From Panacibacter microcysteis (GTDB taxonomy: Bacteria; Bacteroidota; Bacteroidia; Chitinophagales; Chitinophagaceae), in contig NZ_JADWYR010000003.1 of NCBI RefSeq assembly GCF_015831355.1, positions 124,001 to 188,000 of the forward strand: DNA of 64,000 nucleotides, written 5' to 3'. Below, piece after piece: positions 27,797 to 36,251 of the stretch. The translations under genes and the position numbers were made by a program. The notes below the pieces were generated by a model that made no database searches, had not been told where the DNA came from, and was given only the letters and a program-made list of their open reading frames with translations. The first letter of the stretch is position 1. Each line of letters begins with the position of its first letter.

Positions 27797-27987
27797 AGCT
27801 TCAGTATATAATTACCAAAAGTAATGGCAGCCGCGTAATGATACCTTTTCTTTACGCGATATTTTTATGCATGCCCGTACACACAGGCATAACAACAGTT
27901 CTTAAGGCCTGTAATAGCGGGTAATCTTTTTTCGCGTGACAATGACTGTTTGCGCTTGTTATAACCATACTGCTAAATAACCATTGT

Positions 27988-29082
27988 ATGAAAAAACCTT
28001 TGTTGATTGTTGTACTGCTTTTTATATTATCAATACAGTTGCTCACCGCGCAAAAAGTGTATAAAGATTCAACTGTTATCAATTTCTTCCGCAGAACTGC
28101 CGGCTGGATTGCCAGCGATGGCGGGCTAACAGCAACACTTGCAGATGGTTCTACTCTGTGGTTGATGGGTGACAGTCACATTGACGATTATGATGCAGCA
28201 ACCGGCACCATTCCCTGTTTGTTCCAGGTGCGCAATGCCGCTGTATTACAACCCGCCAATAACTGGGACTGGCGTGCCACCACAACACTCACCGGCAACA
28301 GCAGCGGTATCAAAAGTTATCTGAAGAATAATGCTAGCGATACGTTCTTTATGTGGCCCGGCGCCGGCATACAATTAAAAGACACTGTGTATGTGTATTG
28401 CGGCAGCCTGAAGAATGCAGGTAGTGGGGCGTTTGGTTTTGCAGCAGCGGGCAATGATGTAATGGCAAAGATTCACTACCCTTCCATGAAAGTGGTGGGC
28501 TATGAGGTATTGCCAGGCTTTCAGGAAATAAATTTTGGTATTGGCTTCATACTATCTGCCGATGGGTATGTGTATGCATATGGACAAAAACTGCATTACC
28601 TCACCAACAATTTGTATGTGGCAAGGTTCAAAGCAAATAAGCCAACAAAAGAATGGCAGTTTTGGAACGGCACAAAGTGGCAGGCAGATGTGCGGCTGGC
28701 AAAGGCCATTGCATCGCAGGATGGGGTATCAGGAACTTTTCACATCAGTAAGGTAAAAGACAAGCTGTTACTGGTAAGCTCTGCGCTCAGCATCAACTGC
28801 GATGCAGGAAAAGATATTTATACCTCTTTTAGTGATCATCTTACCGGTCCGTTTACCGGAAGAAAAACGATCTACACCATTGATGACACTTTACAGGGTC
28901 ATTATCCTTTTTTTTATACAACAGTGGCACATCCTGGTTTTATCAATGACAAGGAAGAGTTACTCATCACTTATTCTATCAATGGTTATGGCACCTGCGT
29001 GGAAACCTGTATCAATGGCCGCCTAAACCCGGATTACTACCGGCTCAAAGCCATCCGGGTGCCCATGCAACTGATCTTTTAA
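27988..29082 (+). CDS. exported DUF5005/DUF4185-like beta-propeller protein
   Basis: The 364-residue protein has a signal peptide (MKKPLLIVVLLFILSIQLLTAQ) followed by a single domain: GGLTATLADGSTLWLMGDSH, ATTTLTGNSSGIKSYL, FMWPGAGIQLKDTVYVYCGSL, GIGFILSADGYVYAYGQK, FTGRKTIYTIDD, ELLITYSINGYGTCVETC. The repeating tryptophan/tyrosine pattern suggests a five-bladed propeller as in GH43-type or DUF4185/DUF5005 proteins. The same domain forms the centre of the proteins at 4761 and 7626. No T9SS tail is present, so this copy is probably periplasmic. Enzymatic activity is unproven; a glycoside hydrolase role is possible. Confidence 0.75.
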   Translation: MKKPLLIVVLLFILSIQLLTAQKVYKDSTVINFFRRTAGWIASDGGLTATLADGSTLWLMGDSHIDDYDAATGTIPCLFQVRNAAVLQPANNWDWRATTTLTGNSSGIKSYLKNNASDTFFMWPGAGIQLKDTVYVYCGSLKNAGSGAFGFAAAGNDVMAKIHYPSMKVVGYEVLPGFQEINFGIGFILSADGYVYAYGQKLHYLTNNLYVARFKANKPTKEWQFWNGTKWQADVRLAKAIASQDGVSGTFHISKVKDKLLLVSSALSINCDAGKDIYTSFSDHLTGPFTGRKTIYTIDDTLQGHYPFFYTTVAHPGFINDKEELLITYSINGYGTCVETCINGRLNPDYYRLKAIRVPMQLIF

Positions 29083-29157
29083 AGCAGTGTTACTTTTTAG
29101 TAAAAGGATAGAGGTAAAAAGCCTGTAATGTTACTTATACAAAACCGCCTACAAAAT

Positions 29158-30555
29158 ATGATCAGGAAGTTCGCAGCACTTACCGCCATTGTTACAGTAT
29201 GCACCACGGCAAATGCACAGGTGCAGCCGGTAGAGAGATTTAAAAAAGGAGACAGGATTGCATTTACAGGCAACAGCATTACAGATGGTGGCCACTATCA
29301 TTCGTACATCTGGCTGTACTATATGACGCGGTTTCCCAATGAGCGCATCGATGTATTCAATTCGGGTATTGGCGGCGATGTGGCAGAGCAGATCTACAAA
29401 AGAATGGATGATGACATTTTTGTACACAACCCCAATATCATTACGCTTACTTTCGGCATGAACGATGTAGGTTACTACGACTTCCTGAAACCTAAGCCGG
29501 AAGCAGATTCCATTGCTAAAGAGCGTATCAGGCAATCATACGAAAGTTATCAAAAGATCGAGCAAAAGCTAAAGGCTCACGCAGGTATTAAAAAGATTCT
29601 CATCGTATCTTCTCCTTATGATGAAACGGTGAAAAAGCCCAATAACTATTTCCCGGGCAAAGCAAAAGCCATGCTTGCAGTGGCGGCATTTCAGCAGGCC
29701 TCAGCAGAAAAAAACAGGTGGGGTTTTATAGATTTCAACCGGCCCATGACGGCCATCAATGAGCAGCAGCAACAGCGCGACTCAACATTTACCCTCTGCG
29801 GCGGAGACCGTATTCACCCGGGTAATGATGGACACATGATAATGGCATATGTGTTCCTGAAATCACAGGGCCTGGCCAATAAACCTGTTGCAGACATCAG
29901 TATCAATGCATCAGGCAATAAAGTGAACAAAGCGGAGAATTGCACGATCACGAATGTGGTTGGTTCCGGTAAAAAACTTTCATTCAATTACCTCGCTAAG
30001 TCATTGCCTTACCCGCTCGATACCATTCCGCGTGGCTGGATGGAAACGAAACGCCAGTCTGATGCACTGGCCTACATTCCTTTCATGCAGGAGTTTAACA
30101 AAGAGCAGTTACAGGTAGCAGCATTGCAACCAGCTAAGCAGTATAAGCTGAATATCGATGGTAAAACGGTTGGTACATTCAGTGGTGAACAACTGGCATC
30201 AGGCATCAACATGGCGGCCATTACCACCACACCCCAATACAAGCAGGCATTGGCATTAATGTATCTCAACGAAGAACGCTGGGAGATCGAAAGACGTTTC
30301 AGGATGTATTACTGGCTGCAGTTCTCGTTCTTCCGCGATAAAGGATTGTTGTTTGCAGATAATGAAGCAGCACTCGATACATTAGACGCCAATATGAAGA
30401 CCAATATATTCCTGGGCGGCAACAGGGATACTTACCTCAAAGCAAGGTTCCCCGAAGTGCGCAAAACATGGAAAGAAGAAATGGCATTGCTCATCAATAA
30501 GATTTATACGCTCAACAAGCCCGTAAATCATGTGATTGAAGTAGTGGAGGAGTAG
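29158..30555 (+). CDS. SGNH/GDSL family hydrolase, exported
   Basis: The 465-residue protein starts with a signal peptide (IRKFAALTAIVTVCTTANAQ). The four SGNH blocks are visible: GNSITDGGHY (nucleophile Ser), GIGGDVAEQ (Gly), FGMNDVGYY (Asn) and GDRIHPGNDGH (Asp and His). The C-terminal third (residues about 260-465, including ALMYLNEERWEIERRFRMYYW) is an additional helical part. Carbohydrate acetyl-esterases of this type de-acetylate polysaccharides. Start 29158 begins the signal peptide; the open frame extends to 29128. It probably works with the SASA-like esterase of this locus. Confidence 0.9.
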   Translation: MIRKFAALTAIVTVCTTANAQVQPVERFKKGDRIAFTGNSITDGGHYHSYIWLYYMTRFPNERIDVFNSGIGGDVAEQIYKRMDDDIFVHNPNIITLTFGMNDVGYYDFLKPKPEADSIAKERIRQSYESYQKIEQKLKAHAGIKKILIVSSPYDETVKKPNNYFPGKAKAMLAVAAFQQASAEKNRWGFIDFNRPMTAINEQQQQRDSTFTLCGGDRIHPGNDGHMIMAYVFLKSQGLANKPVADISINASGNKVNKAENCTITNVVGSGKKLSFNYLAKSLPYPLDTIPRGWMETKRQSDALAYIPFMQEFNKEQLQVAALQPAKQYKLNIDGKTVGTFSGEQLASGINMAAITTTPQYKQALALMYLNEERWEIERRFRMYYWLQFSFFRDKGLLFADNEAALDTLDANMKTNIFLGGNRDTYLKARFPEVRKTWKEEMALLINKIYTLNKPVNHVIEVVEE

Positions 30556-30760
30556 GGAGGCAAGGAGGCAGCAAGCAACAAGGCACTGAGGCAAACAAGG
30601 CAAAAAGGTAGGAGGAGGAAGTCAGGGGGGAAAAGTAGAAGGAGAGAGGTGGAAGGAAACAGGTAGAAGGGAAGATGTGGAAGTAGAGAAGTGGAAGAAA
30701 CCAGGTAGACGGAAAGAAGTGGAAGAAACCAGGTAGAAGGAAAGAAGTGTATGACAGTTA
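30556..30760. repeat. purine-rich low-complexity tract with degenerate repeats
   Basis: About 200 bases on the plus strand are almost only A and G. Degenerate copies of GTGGAAGAAACCAGGTAGA and GAAAGAAGT recur, most clearly at about 30689-30750. Open frames on the minus strand here encode only Leu/Pro/Ser-rich strings and are rejected as genes. Confidence 0.8.
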
Positions 30761-30767
30761 CCACGAT

Positions 30768-30828
30768 TCACTCTTCTCCATTGACCATTCACCATTGCCC
30801 ATTCACCATTGACCATTCACGATTCAAA
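30768..30828. repeat. short tandem repeat (CATTCACCATTGACC unit)
   Basis: Four to five imperfect copies of a 14-15 base unit, such as CCATTGACCATTCACCATTG, follow directly after the purine tract. Confidence 0.8.
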
Positions 30829-30858
30829 ATTTTCTCATAAGTAAGCAGCGTAAAACAG

Positions 30859-30881
30859 GGAGCATTTTTATGCTCCTTTTT
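30859..30881 (+). terminator. rho-independent terminator
   Basis: GGAGCA / TGCTCC with a TTTTTA loop is followed by TTTTT. It ends only 20 bp before the GH38 start, so transcription of GH38 must begin between the two or read through. Confidence 0.65.
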
Positions 30882-30900
30882 ACTGCCTTAATTTTATACT

Positions 30901-33423
30901 ATGCAAAGAACCGCTATTTATGTAATGTTCCTGAGTTGTTTATGCTTTATACAACCGGCCGGTGCCCAGCAACGCTATTTCGTGGACGGTTATCATGGCG
31001 GCATCTATGGCCATTACCCATTGTGGCAAACACAGTTTATGACAGACACACTGTTAAAGTACAAACAGTGGCAGATCAACCTCGAGATAGAACCCGAAAC
31101 ATGGGATACCGTGCAGCTAAGAGACCCTGATGGTTATGCTCATTTCAAAGCTTTGTTCAGCGACAGTTCTACCGCCGCCAGGATTGAATTTGTAAACCCT
31201 GCTTATGGCCAGAGCTACATGTACATGGCAGGCGGAGAAAGCATGATCCGCCAGTTGTATTATGGCATTGAAAAAATAAAATCACATTTCCCTCAGGCAA
31301 CTTTCCAGACTTATTCTTCAGAAGAGCCCTGTTTCACCAGTGCATTGCCACAGGTATTGCGGTCATTTGGTTTCAAATATGCCGTTCTAAAAAACCCCAA
31401 CACCTGCTGGGGAGGTTATGTAAAAAATTACGGTGGAGAAATAATGGACTGGGTTGGTCCCGATGGTACCACGATCAAAATGGTACCGCGTTATGCGTCT
31501 GAGCAACTCGAAGACAATTCTACCTGGCAAACCACTGCATGGGTAAACAGTAAAGCATATATCAGCAGCGCATTGGCGGCAGGTATCAAAAACCCTGTAG
31601 GTATGTGCCTGCAGGATGCCGGCTGGAAAAACGGTCTGTGGCTCTCCAAAAATGATCCTTCTGTTTACACCACCTGGCGTAATTATTTTGCGCACATTGC
31701 AGATACTGCCAACGCGCAGCGCTGGCGGGTTTCGCAGCAGGATATTAAAGTGAGCCTTGTATGGGGCGCGCAGGTACTGCAGCGCATTGCACAACAGGTA
31801 CGTGTGGCAGAGAACAACATTTTACAGTCCGAAAAAATGGCTGGTATGTATGCTATCGCAAACAGCAAACCGTTACAACAGGATGCGTTTGATAAAGCAT
31901 GGAGAACCTTGCTGCTTTCCCAGCACCACGACTGCTGGATCGTTCCATACAACGGCCATAAAGGCGACACATGGGCCGACAAAGTAGTTGGCTGGACAAC
32001 CACCTCCAACAATATTGCAGATAGTATTATACGCAGCCTGCTTTACACGCCGGGCAATGACAAATCAGCCATCACCGTGTACAACAGCAGCCTCGCACGG
32101 CGCAAAGAAATGGTTACCGCCGGATTGCCCGATGCCTTGCTGCAACAAACGAACTTCACTGTATCTGATGGTGCCACTACAATAGCCGCACAATTGGTAA
32201 AGACCAATAACAAAACCACCATTGTATTCCCCGCTACCATTGCCCCCATGAGCAGTAAGGTGTATAAGATCAGCAGTACAAACGCTGTTGTAAATACTGC
32301 GGCCATGGTTGTTGAAAACGGCAACACTGTCATTATGCAAACCGACCTGTATATACTGGTGATTGACAAAAACCGGGGAGGCGCTGTTACCAGTCTTATT
32401 GCAAAAAAGATCGGCAACCACGAGTTTGCAGGCAATAACACCGCAAAAGGTTTCAATGCATTGCAGGGCAATTTTTATGATGAAGGCGGTTATGAATCAT
32501 CCCTTGATAGAAGGGCTACTGTTGAAATACTCGACAAAGGCCCCTGGCTCATACGCGTGGCCATACACAACCAGATCGCTTCACACCGTTATACCCAATA
32601 CATTACCATGCAGCAGGGAATGGAGCGCATAGACCTGTCGCTAAAGATCACCTGGAGCGTTAATCCGCGTATTGGAGAAGACTATGCCCAGCATGGCGGG
32701 TACGATGGCAAAGACCTGCACAAAGCCTTTTACAACGATACAGCAAAACTCATCCTTACTTTTCCGCTCAACCTTGCACAGCAAAAATTATATGTGGATG
32801 CACCATTCGATGTTACTGCCGCTCAGCAGGACAATACTTTTTTTAACACGTGGGACAGTATCAAAAACAACGTGATCCTCAACTGGGCAGATGTTACAGA
32901 CGGCGCAGGAAAGTACGGGCTTGCGTTATTCACCGATCATACCACCAGCTATAGCCACGGTACTAATTTTCCGCTGGCATTAACCGTACAATATGCAGGT
33001 GTGGGGCTTTGGGGGCGCGATTATGCAGCCAATGGTACCACCGAAATAAACTATGCACTTATTCCGCATGCGGGCAACTGGAAGAAAGCCATGCTCTGCA
33101 CCGAAGCGCAAAACTGGAATGAGCCGTTGTACACTACTACAGGTGTAGCCGGCAATGCCATCAAAAGCCTGCTCAATTGCGGCAATGCTAAGTGGTTGCT
33201 GTCATCCATCACACAACAAAATGGTACATACCTTATTCGTTTATTCAATGCCGAGGGCGACAACAAGCCGCACACACTTACATTTAACTTCCCCATAAAG
33301 GCGGTAACGTTGGTAGATCTCGCTGGTAACATAACGCAGCAACCTGTTATCGACAACGGTAACCAGTTGCAACTGGCCATTCCCGAAAAAGGTTTTGTTA
33401 CATTGGCGGTTACCACGAATTAA
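30901..33423 (+). CDS. GH38-like alpha-mannosidase, exported, with altered nucleophile region
   Basis: The 840-residue protein begins with a signal peptide (YVMFLSCLCFIQPAGAQ). GH38 features are the N-terminal segment with KQWQINLEIEPETWD, a mid-domain LLLSQHHDCWIVPYNG, and the C-terminal beta domain (VYKISSTNAVV; NRGGAVTSLIAKKIG; TYLIRLFNAEGDNKPHTLTF). The usual nucleophile motif (Asp-x-Phe-Gly before a conserved Pro-Gln) appears here as YSSEEPCFTSALPQVLRSFG, so the expected Asp seems to be Glu. This could be a divergent subfamily or a changed activity. Its stop codon directly abuts the convergent LacI gene. Confidence 0.82.
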   Translation: MQRTAIYVMFLSCLCFIQPAGAQQRYFVDGYHGGIYGHYPLWQTQFMTDTLLKYKQWQINLEIEPETWDTVQLRDPDGYAHFKALFSDSSTAARIEFVNPAYGQSYMYMAGGESMIRQLYYGIEKIKSHFPQATFQTYSSEEPCFTSALPQVLRSFGFKYAVLKNPNTCWGGYVKNYGGEIMDWVGPDGTTIKMVPRYASEQLEDNSTWQTTAWVNSKAYISSALAAGIKNPVGMCLQDAGWKNGLWLSKNDPSVYTTWRNYFAHIADTANAQRWRVSQQDIKVSLVWGAQVLQRIAQQVRVAENNILQSEKMAGMYAIANSKPLQQDAFDKAWRTLLLSQHHDCWIVPYNGHKGDTWADKVVGWTTTSNNIADSIIRSLLYTPGNDKSAITVYNSSLARRKEMVTAGLPDALLQQTNFTVSDGATTIAAQLVKTNNKTTIVFPATIAPMSSKVYKISSTNAVVNTAAMVVENGNTVIMQTDLYILVIDKNRGGAVTSLIAKKIGNHEFAGNNTAKGFNALQGNFYDEGGYESSLDRRATVEILDKGPWLIRVAIHNQIASHRYTQYITMQQGMERIDLSLKITWSVNPRIGEDYAQHGGYDGKDLHKAFYNDTAKLILTFPLNLAQQKLYVDAPFDVTAAQQDNTFFNTWDSIKNNVILNWADVTDGAGKYGLALFTDHTTSYSHGTNFPLALTVQYAGVGLWGRDYAANGTTEINYALIPHAGNWKKAMLCTEAQNWNEPLYTTTGVAGNAIKSLLNCGNAKWLLSSITQQNGTYLIRLFNAEGDNKPHTLTFNFPIKAVTLVDLAGNITQQPVIDNGNQLQLAIPEKGFVTLAVTTN

Positions 33424-34440
33424 TCAGGCAGATTCGCGTTCAATCAGGCGGCCCTTCAGTAATACATGCGATTGCATAACGGCTTCTTTTTCCTGGCCAA
33501 ATTGTTTCATCAGCAGGTCGATCGCATTTTTAGCGATGGCTTCAATATCCTGCTCTACAACAGTTATAGCAGGCGTGTGCAGTTTAAAGATGTCGTGGTC
33601 ATCAAAGCAGATCACGGCAATATCGTCCGGTATGCGCAGGCCAAGGCGTTTGATGCCCTGCAGGCCAGCAATACCCAGGTAGTTGGTGGTAAAGAAGATC
33701 GCATCGAGGGCGGGTGTGTTTTCAATAAAAGCGGCAATTAAAAATTCCGCTTCATCCTGCAGGCTTTGGTAAGGCACTTTATAAATATATTCAGGCCGGT
33801 AAGGAATATTGTGCAGTGCAAGTGTAGAGCGGTAGGCAGCCTCACGTTGTTGCGGGTGCATTACCGGGAAGTCAGAGGTAACCAGCCCGATGTTTGTATA
33901 ACCCTTTTGCAGCAGGTATTCCAGCACTTCAGCACCGCCGCCTAAGTTATCCGTCATGGCGTAAGGTATTTGCTGTTGCGGAAAATAACGGTCGATCAAA
34001 ACGGTTGGGTAGTTATAACCCACCAGGTCTGCCACGCTTTTTTCCATGCCCGCCGTAGGTGCAATAATATAGCCATCCAGTTTACGCTGAAACAATACGT
34101 TCAGCAGTTCATTGCCTTTGTTGGTATCGTTTTCGGTGCTGCCAAAAATAACGCGGTAGCCATATTGTATCACTTCATCTTCTATGGCTTTGGCCAGCCG
34201 TGCAAAGAACAGGTTGGAGATATCTTCAATGATCAGTCCAAACAGTTTGGAGGTACCCGTGCGCAGGCTCACTGCCACCTGGTTAGGGTTGTAGCCGCTT
34301 TCTTTCGCAATCTTTTTTATTTTCTCCGCAAGGCTGTCACTAATGCGCCGGTCTTTCGCTTTGCCGTTCAGCACCAGCGATACGGTAGAAGGTGCAACCC
34401 CCGCCATACGGGCAATATCCTTGATCGATAATTTTTTCAT
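33424..34440 (-). CDS. LacI family transcriptional regulator
   Basis: The 338-residue protein has HTH (KDIARMAGVAPSTVSLVLNG), hinge (PNQVAVSLRTG) and sensor domain (LFGLIIEDISNLFFARLAKAIEDEV; AIFFTTNYLGIAGLQGIKRLG; AVICFDDHDIFKLHTPA). It is a close paralogue of the regulator at 597-1610, sharing most of the HTH, the hinge and long stretches of the sensor. Likely role: sugar-responsive control of the locus. The ATG at 34440 directly begins MKKLSIKDI. Confidence 0.96.
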   Translation of the reverse strand: MKKLSIKDIARMAGVAPSTVSLVLNGKAKDRRISDSLAEKIKKIAKESGYNPNQVAVSLRTGTSKLFGLIIEDISNLFFARLAKAIEDEVIQYGYRVIFGSTENDTNKGNELLNVLFQRKLDGYIIAPTAGMEKSVADLVGYNYPTVLIDRYFPQQQIPYAMTDNLGGGAEVLEYLLQKGYTNIGLVTSDFPVMHPQQREAAYRSTLALHNIPYRPEYIYKVPYQSLQDEAEFLIAAFIENTPALDAIFFTTNYLGIAGLQGIKRLGLRIPDDIAVICFDDHDIFKLHTPAITVVEQDIEAIAKNAIDLLMKQFGQEKEAVMQSHVLLKGRLIERESA

Positions 34441-34550
34441 GCAGGAACCGGCAGTGCTTTTTGGCCCTGCCCGGGCAACTGTTTCAAAGGTAAGGTGTGC
34501 CGGTATAAGTGCCAGCCATAAGTTATCACCCGTTAAAGATAATTGTACAA

Positions 34551-34640
34551 CCGGCAGCAGTACTTCGTGGCATCGCCGGTTGTGTCACTCACTTGTACGT
34601 TCCGTTTTCATGGCGACTGTAGCGATCTGTTCACCAGGCC
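34551..34640 (+). repeat. dispersed intergenic repeat, copy 11 (long form)
   Basis: It begins CCGGCAGCAG, has TGGCATCGCCGG and the perfect core TTGTGTCACTCACTTGTAC at 34580-34598, then GTTCCGTTTTCATGGCGAC and AGCGATCTGTT. The last part is shared with the copy at 41.6 kb. It marks the left edge of the AT-rich island. Confidence 0.85.
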
Positions 34641-34782
34641 ACCAGCCGATCACTTACCTGCCATTTGCGTATGCATCGTCATAGCGAAGACATCAATGGA
34701 GATTTGTGTGTTGTGTTGTTTATGGCTATCTAATTTAACAGTAAACCTGCAATACAATAAAATGTAGGAAAAAGCAACAGGG

Positions 34783-35030
34783 TTTTTCACATAAATTCTT
34801 GTGAAAAGTCATCTTGTATTTGTTGAAACTATTGGTTCATTTGGATTGCAATTAAATCATATAACTGGATTGAAACCTAACAATTTTCAAAACATAACTT
34901 CGCAAGAATTTAGCTTTTAAATAGCAAAAGCTTTATTCTTCATTACAGCGGAAATTAAAACTCTCTACAGTAATAAATTATGGATTAATACTTTTATGTT
35001 TATCATTGGCAATAATTTCAAATTAGCTTT
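34783..35030 (+). promoter_or_regulatory. leader A, homologous to the leader of the primase gene
   Basis: It begins with an imperfect hairpin (TTTTCACA at 34784-34791 with TGTGAAAA at 34800-34807). It contains ATAACTTCGCAAGAATTT and ends with a -7-like TACTTTTA at 34989-34996, 35 nt before the start codon. Each element has a counterpart at nearly the same distance in the leader at 36002-36251. Confidence 0.6.
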
Positions 35031-35762
35031 ATGATTAAAACTAAAAAAGACGCTTTAGTTGAAATCTTTGATAATTACAATAAAGAGCTGATAGATCAAG
35101 GCTTCAAAATTTCTGAGATATTTGATAGGGTTATTGTTTGGTTAGTCGGATTATCTACAGGAACAATTGTTTTGATTGTTTCTTCTCTTGAGAAACTTTC
35201 CTTTTTTAGCAAGACATCCGTAAATACAATATTATTTTTTTTAGTATCATCTGTGATTTCAGGTGTTCTTGGCAGAGTATTTTTTGCTGTTGGTGTATAT
35301 ATAGGTTACTTCTTATCAGCGCAATTTTCAATTAGATTAAAGATGAATGAGCTTCAGCATGATCCAAGAATGCTCGATGAAAGTGATACTTCTGAGGATG
35401 TTTATGAATATTTCCGTGAAGACTTTAAGATTGAGATCCCCTCACTTTTAGAGTATAGAAATAATATGCCGGAAACTGATTGGCACCTGGCTCATAAACA
35501 TGCACGGGATTTATATCAAAGTTTTGCTGAAGGAAGTCGATTGTCAATTTTAGATTCACTTAAAGTCATCAATCAAATTACAACTGAATCATTTGGATAT
35601 CGTGATGGCTATTTTGAAAAATACAATAATCCATCTAACAGGCGAAAAGGAGTAGCACATCGTTTTTTCTCCTATTCTAGCTATCTACTATACATTTTAA
35701 GTGCTTTAAGTTTTGGAATCGCATTTCTATACTTTTACTTGCAATACGTAAATTCAAATTAA
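35031..35762 (+). CDS. membrane protein of unknown function
   Basis: The 243-residue product has two hydrophobic segments near the N-terminus (about residues 33-52, VIVWLVGLSTGTIVLIVSSL, and 65-95) and one at the C-terminus (about 215-238, YLLYILSALSFGIAFLYFYL). Between them is an acidic soluble region of about 115 residues (including DESDTSEDVYEYFREDFKIEI). I do not recognise a family. It lies in the AT-rich island and its leader is homologous to that of the primase gene, so the two may be co-regulated. A membrane effector role alongside the RT and primase is a hypothesis only. Confidence 0.7.
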   Translation: MIKTKKDALVEIFDNYNKELIDQGFKISEIFDRVIVWLVGLSTGTIVLIVSSLEKLSFFSKTSVNTILFFLVSSVISGVLGRVFFAVGVYIGYFLSAQFSIRLKMNELQHDPRMLDESDTSEDVYEYFREDFKIEIPSLLEYRNNMPETDWHLAHKHARDLYQSFAEGSRLSILDSLKVINQITTESFGYRDGYFEKYNNPSNRRKGVAHRFFSYSSYLLYILSALSFGIAFLYFYLQYVNSN

Positions 35763-35991
35763 CATTGCCAGAATATTTTAGTGTATATGAATCAATTATG
35801 CAAGTTGCAGCGAGACTTTCGTATAGTGTTCTGATAACTTAGTAGTCATTTCCATTCAAAGGAAATTAGCCCAACACATATAACTATAATTCACACCTAA
35901 AGTTATTTTTCTGTCTGTAGCAATCTTATGTAACCGTCGCTTTTATACGTAATAAATTTGGCATTCGCACATACAACTAATTCTCCAAACC

Positions 35992-36036
35992 AACAATGTG
36001 ATTTTTCACATACGTTTTGTGAAAAATCACATTGTT
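35992..36036. repeat. perfect 19-bp inverted repeat
   Basis: AACAATGTGATTTTTCACA (35992-36010) pairs perfectly with TGTGAAAAATCACATTGTT (36018-36036) across a 7-nt loop. It may terminate the membrane-protein transcript or act as a protein or RNA site; no T tract follows. A related imperfect hairpin lies at 34784-34807 and similar TGTGAAAAATCACA palindromes at 46.1 kb. Confidence 0.85.
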
Positions 36037-36251
36037 AATCTTCTCAATAATCAGTTTATTTGTAACGCCAATGAAGTTGTGTAGCAAGCTTAACCCCTAA
36101 TATTATTTAAATATGACTCCGCAATCATTTTATTCTTTTAAGTAGCACAAACTGCGCTATTTTTGATAGCAAAACATAAAGCCGTTGAAAATCAAATAGA
36201 AGCGATTTTATACTTTTGTATATTTATTGTTAGTCGTTACCTTAAAAGACT
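36002..36251 (+). promoter_or_regulatory. leader B of the primase gene, with -7 box
   Basis: It has the same layout and length (250 versus 248 nt) as leader A: hairpin, ATGACTCCGCAATCATTTTA, and a consensus -7 box TACTTTTG at 36211-36218, 33 nt before the start codon. The downstream string GTATATTTATTGTTAGT (36218-36234) recurs with one change before the LytTR gene at 40142-40158. Confidence 0.6.

Noticed and set aside
30528-30816. Minus-strand open frames rich in Leu/Pro/Ser
   Set aside because: They are translations of the purine-rich low-complexity tract.
36018-36036. CRP binding site
   Set aside because: The half-sites TGTGA and TCACA are separated by 4 bases, not the 6 of the CRP consensus, and the repeat is better explained as a long hairpin.
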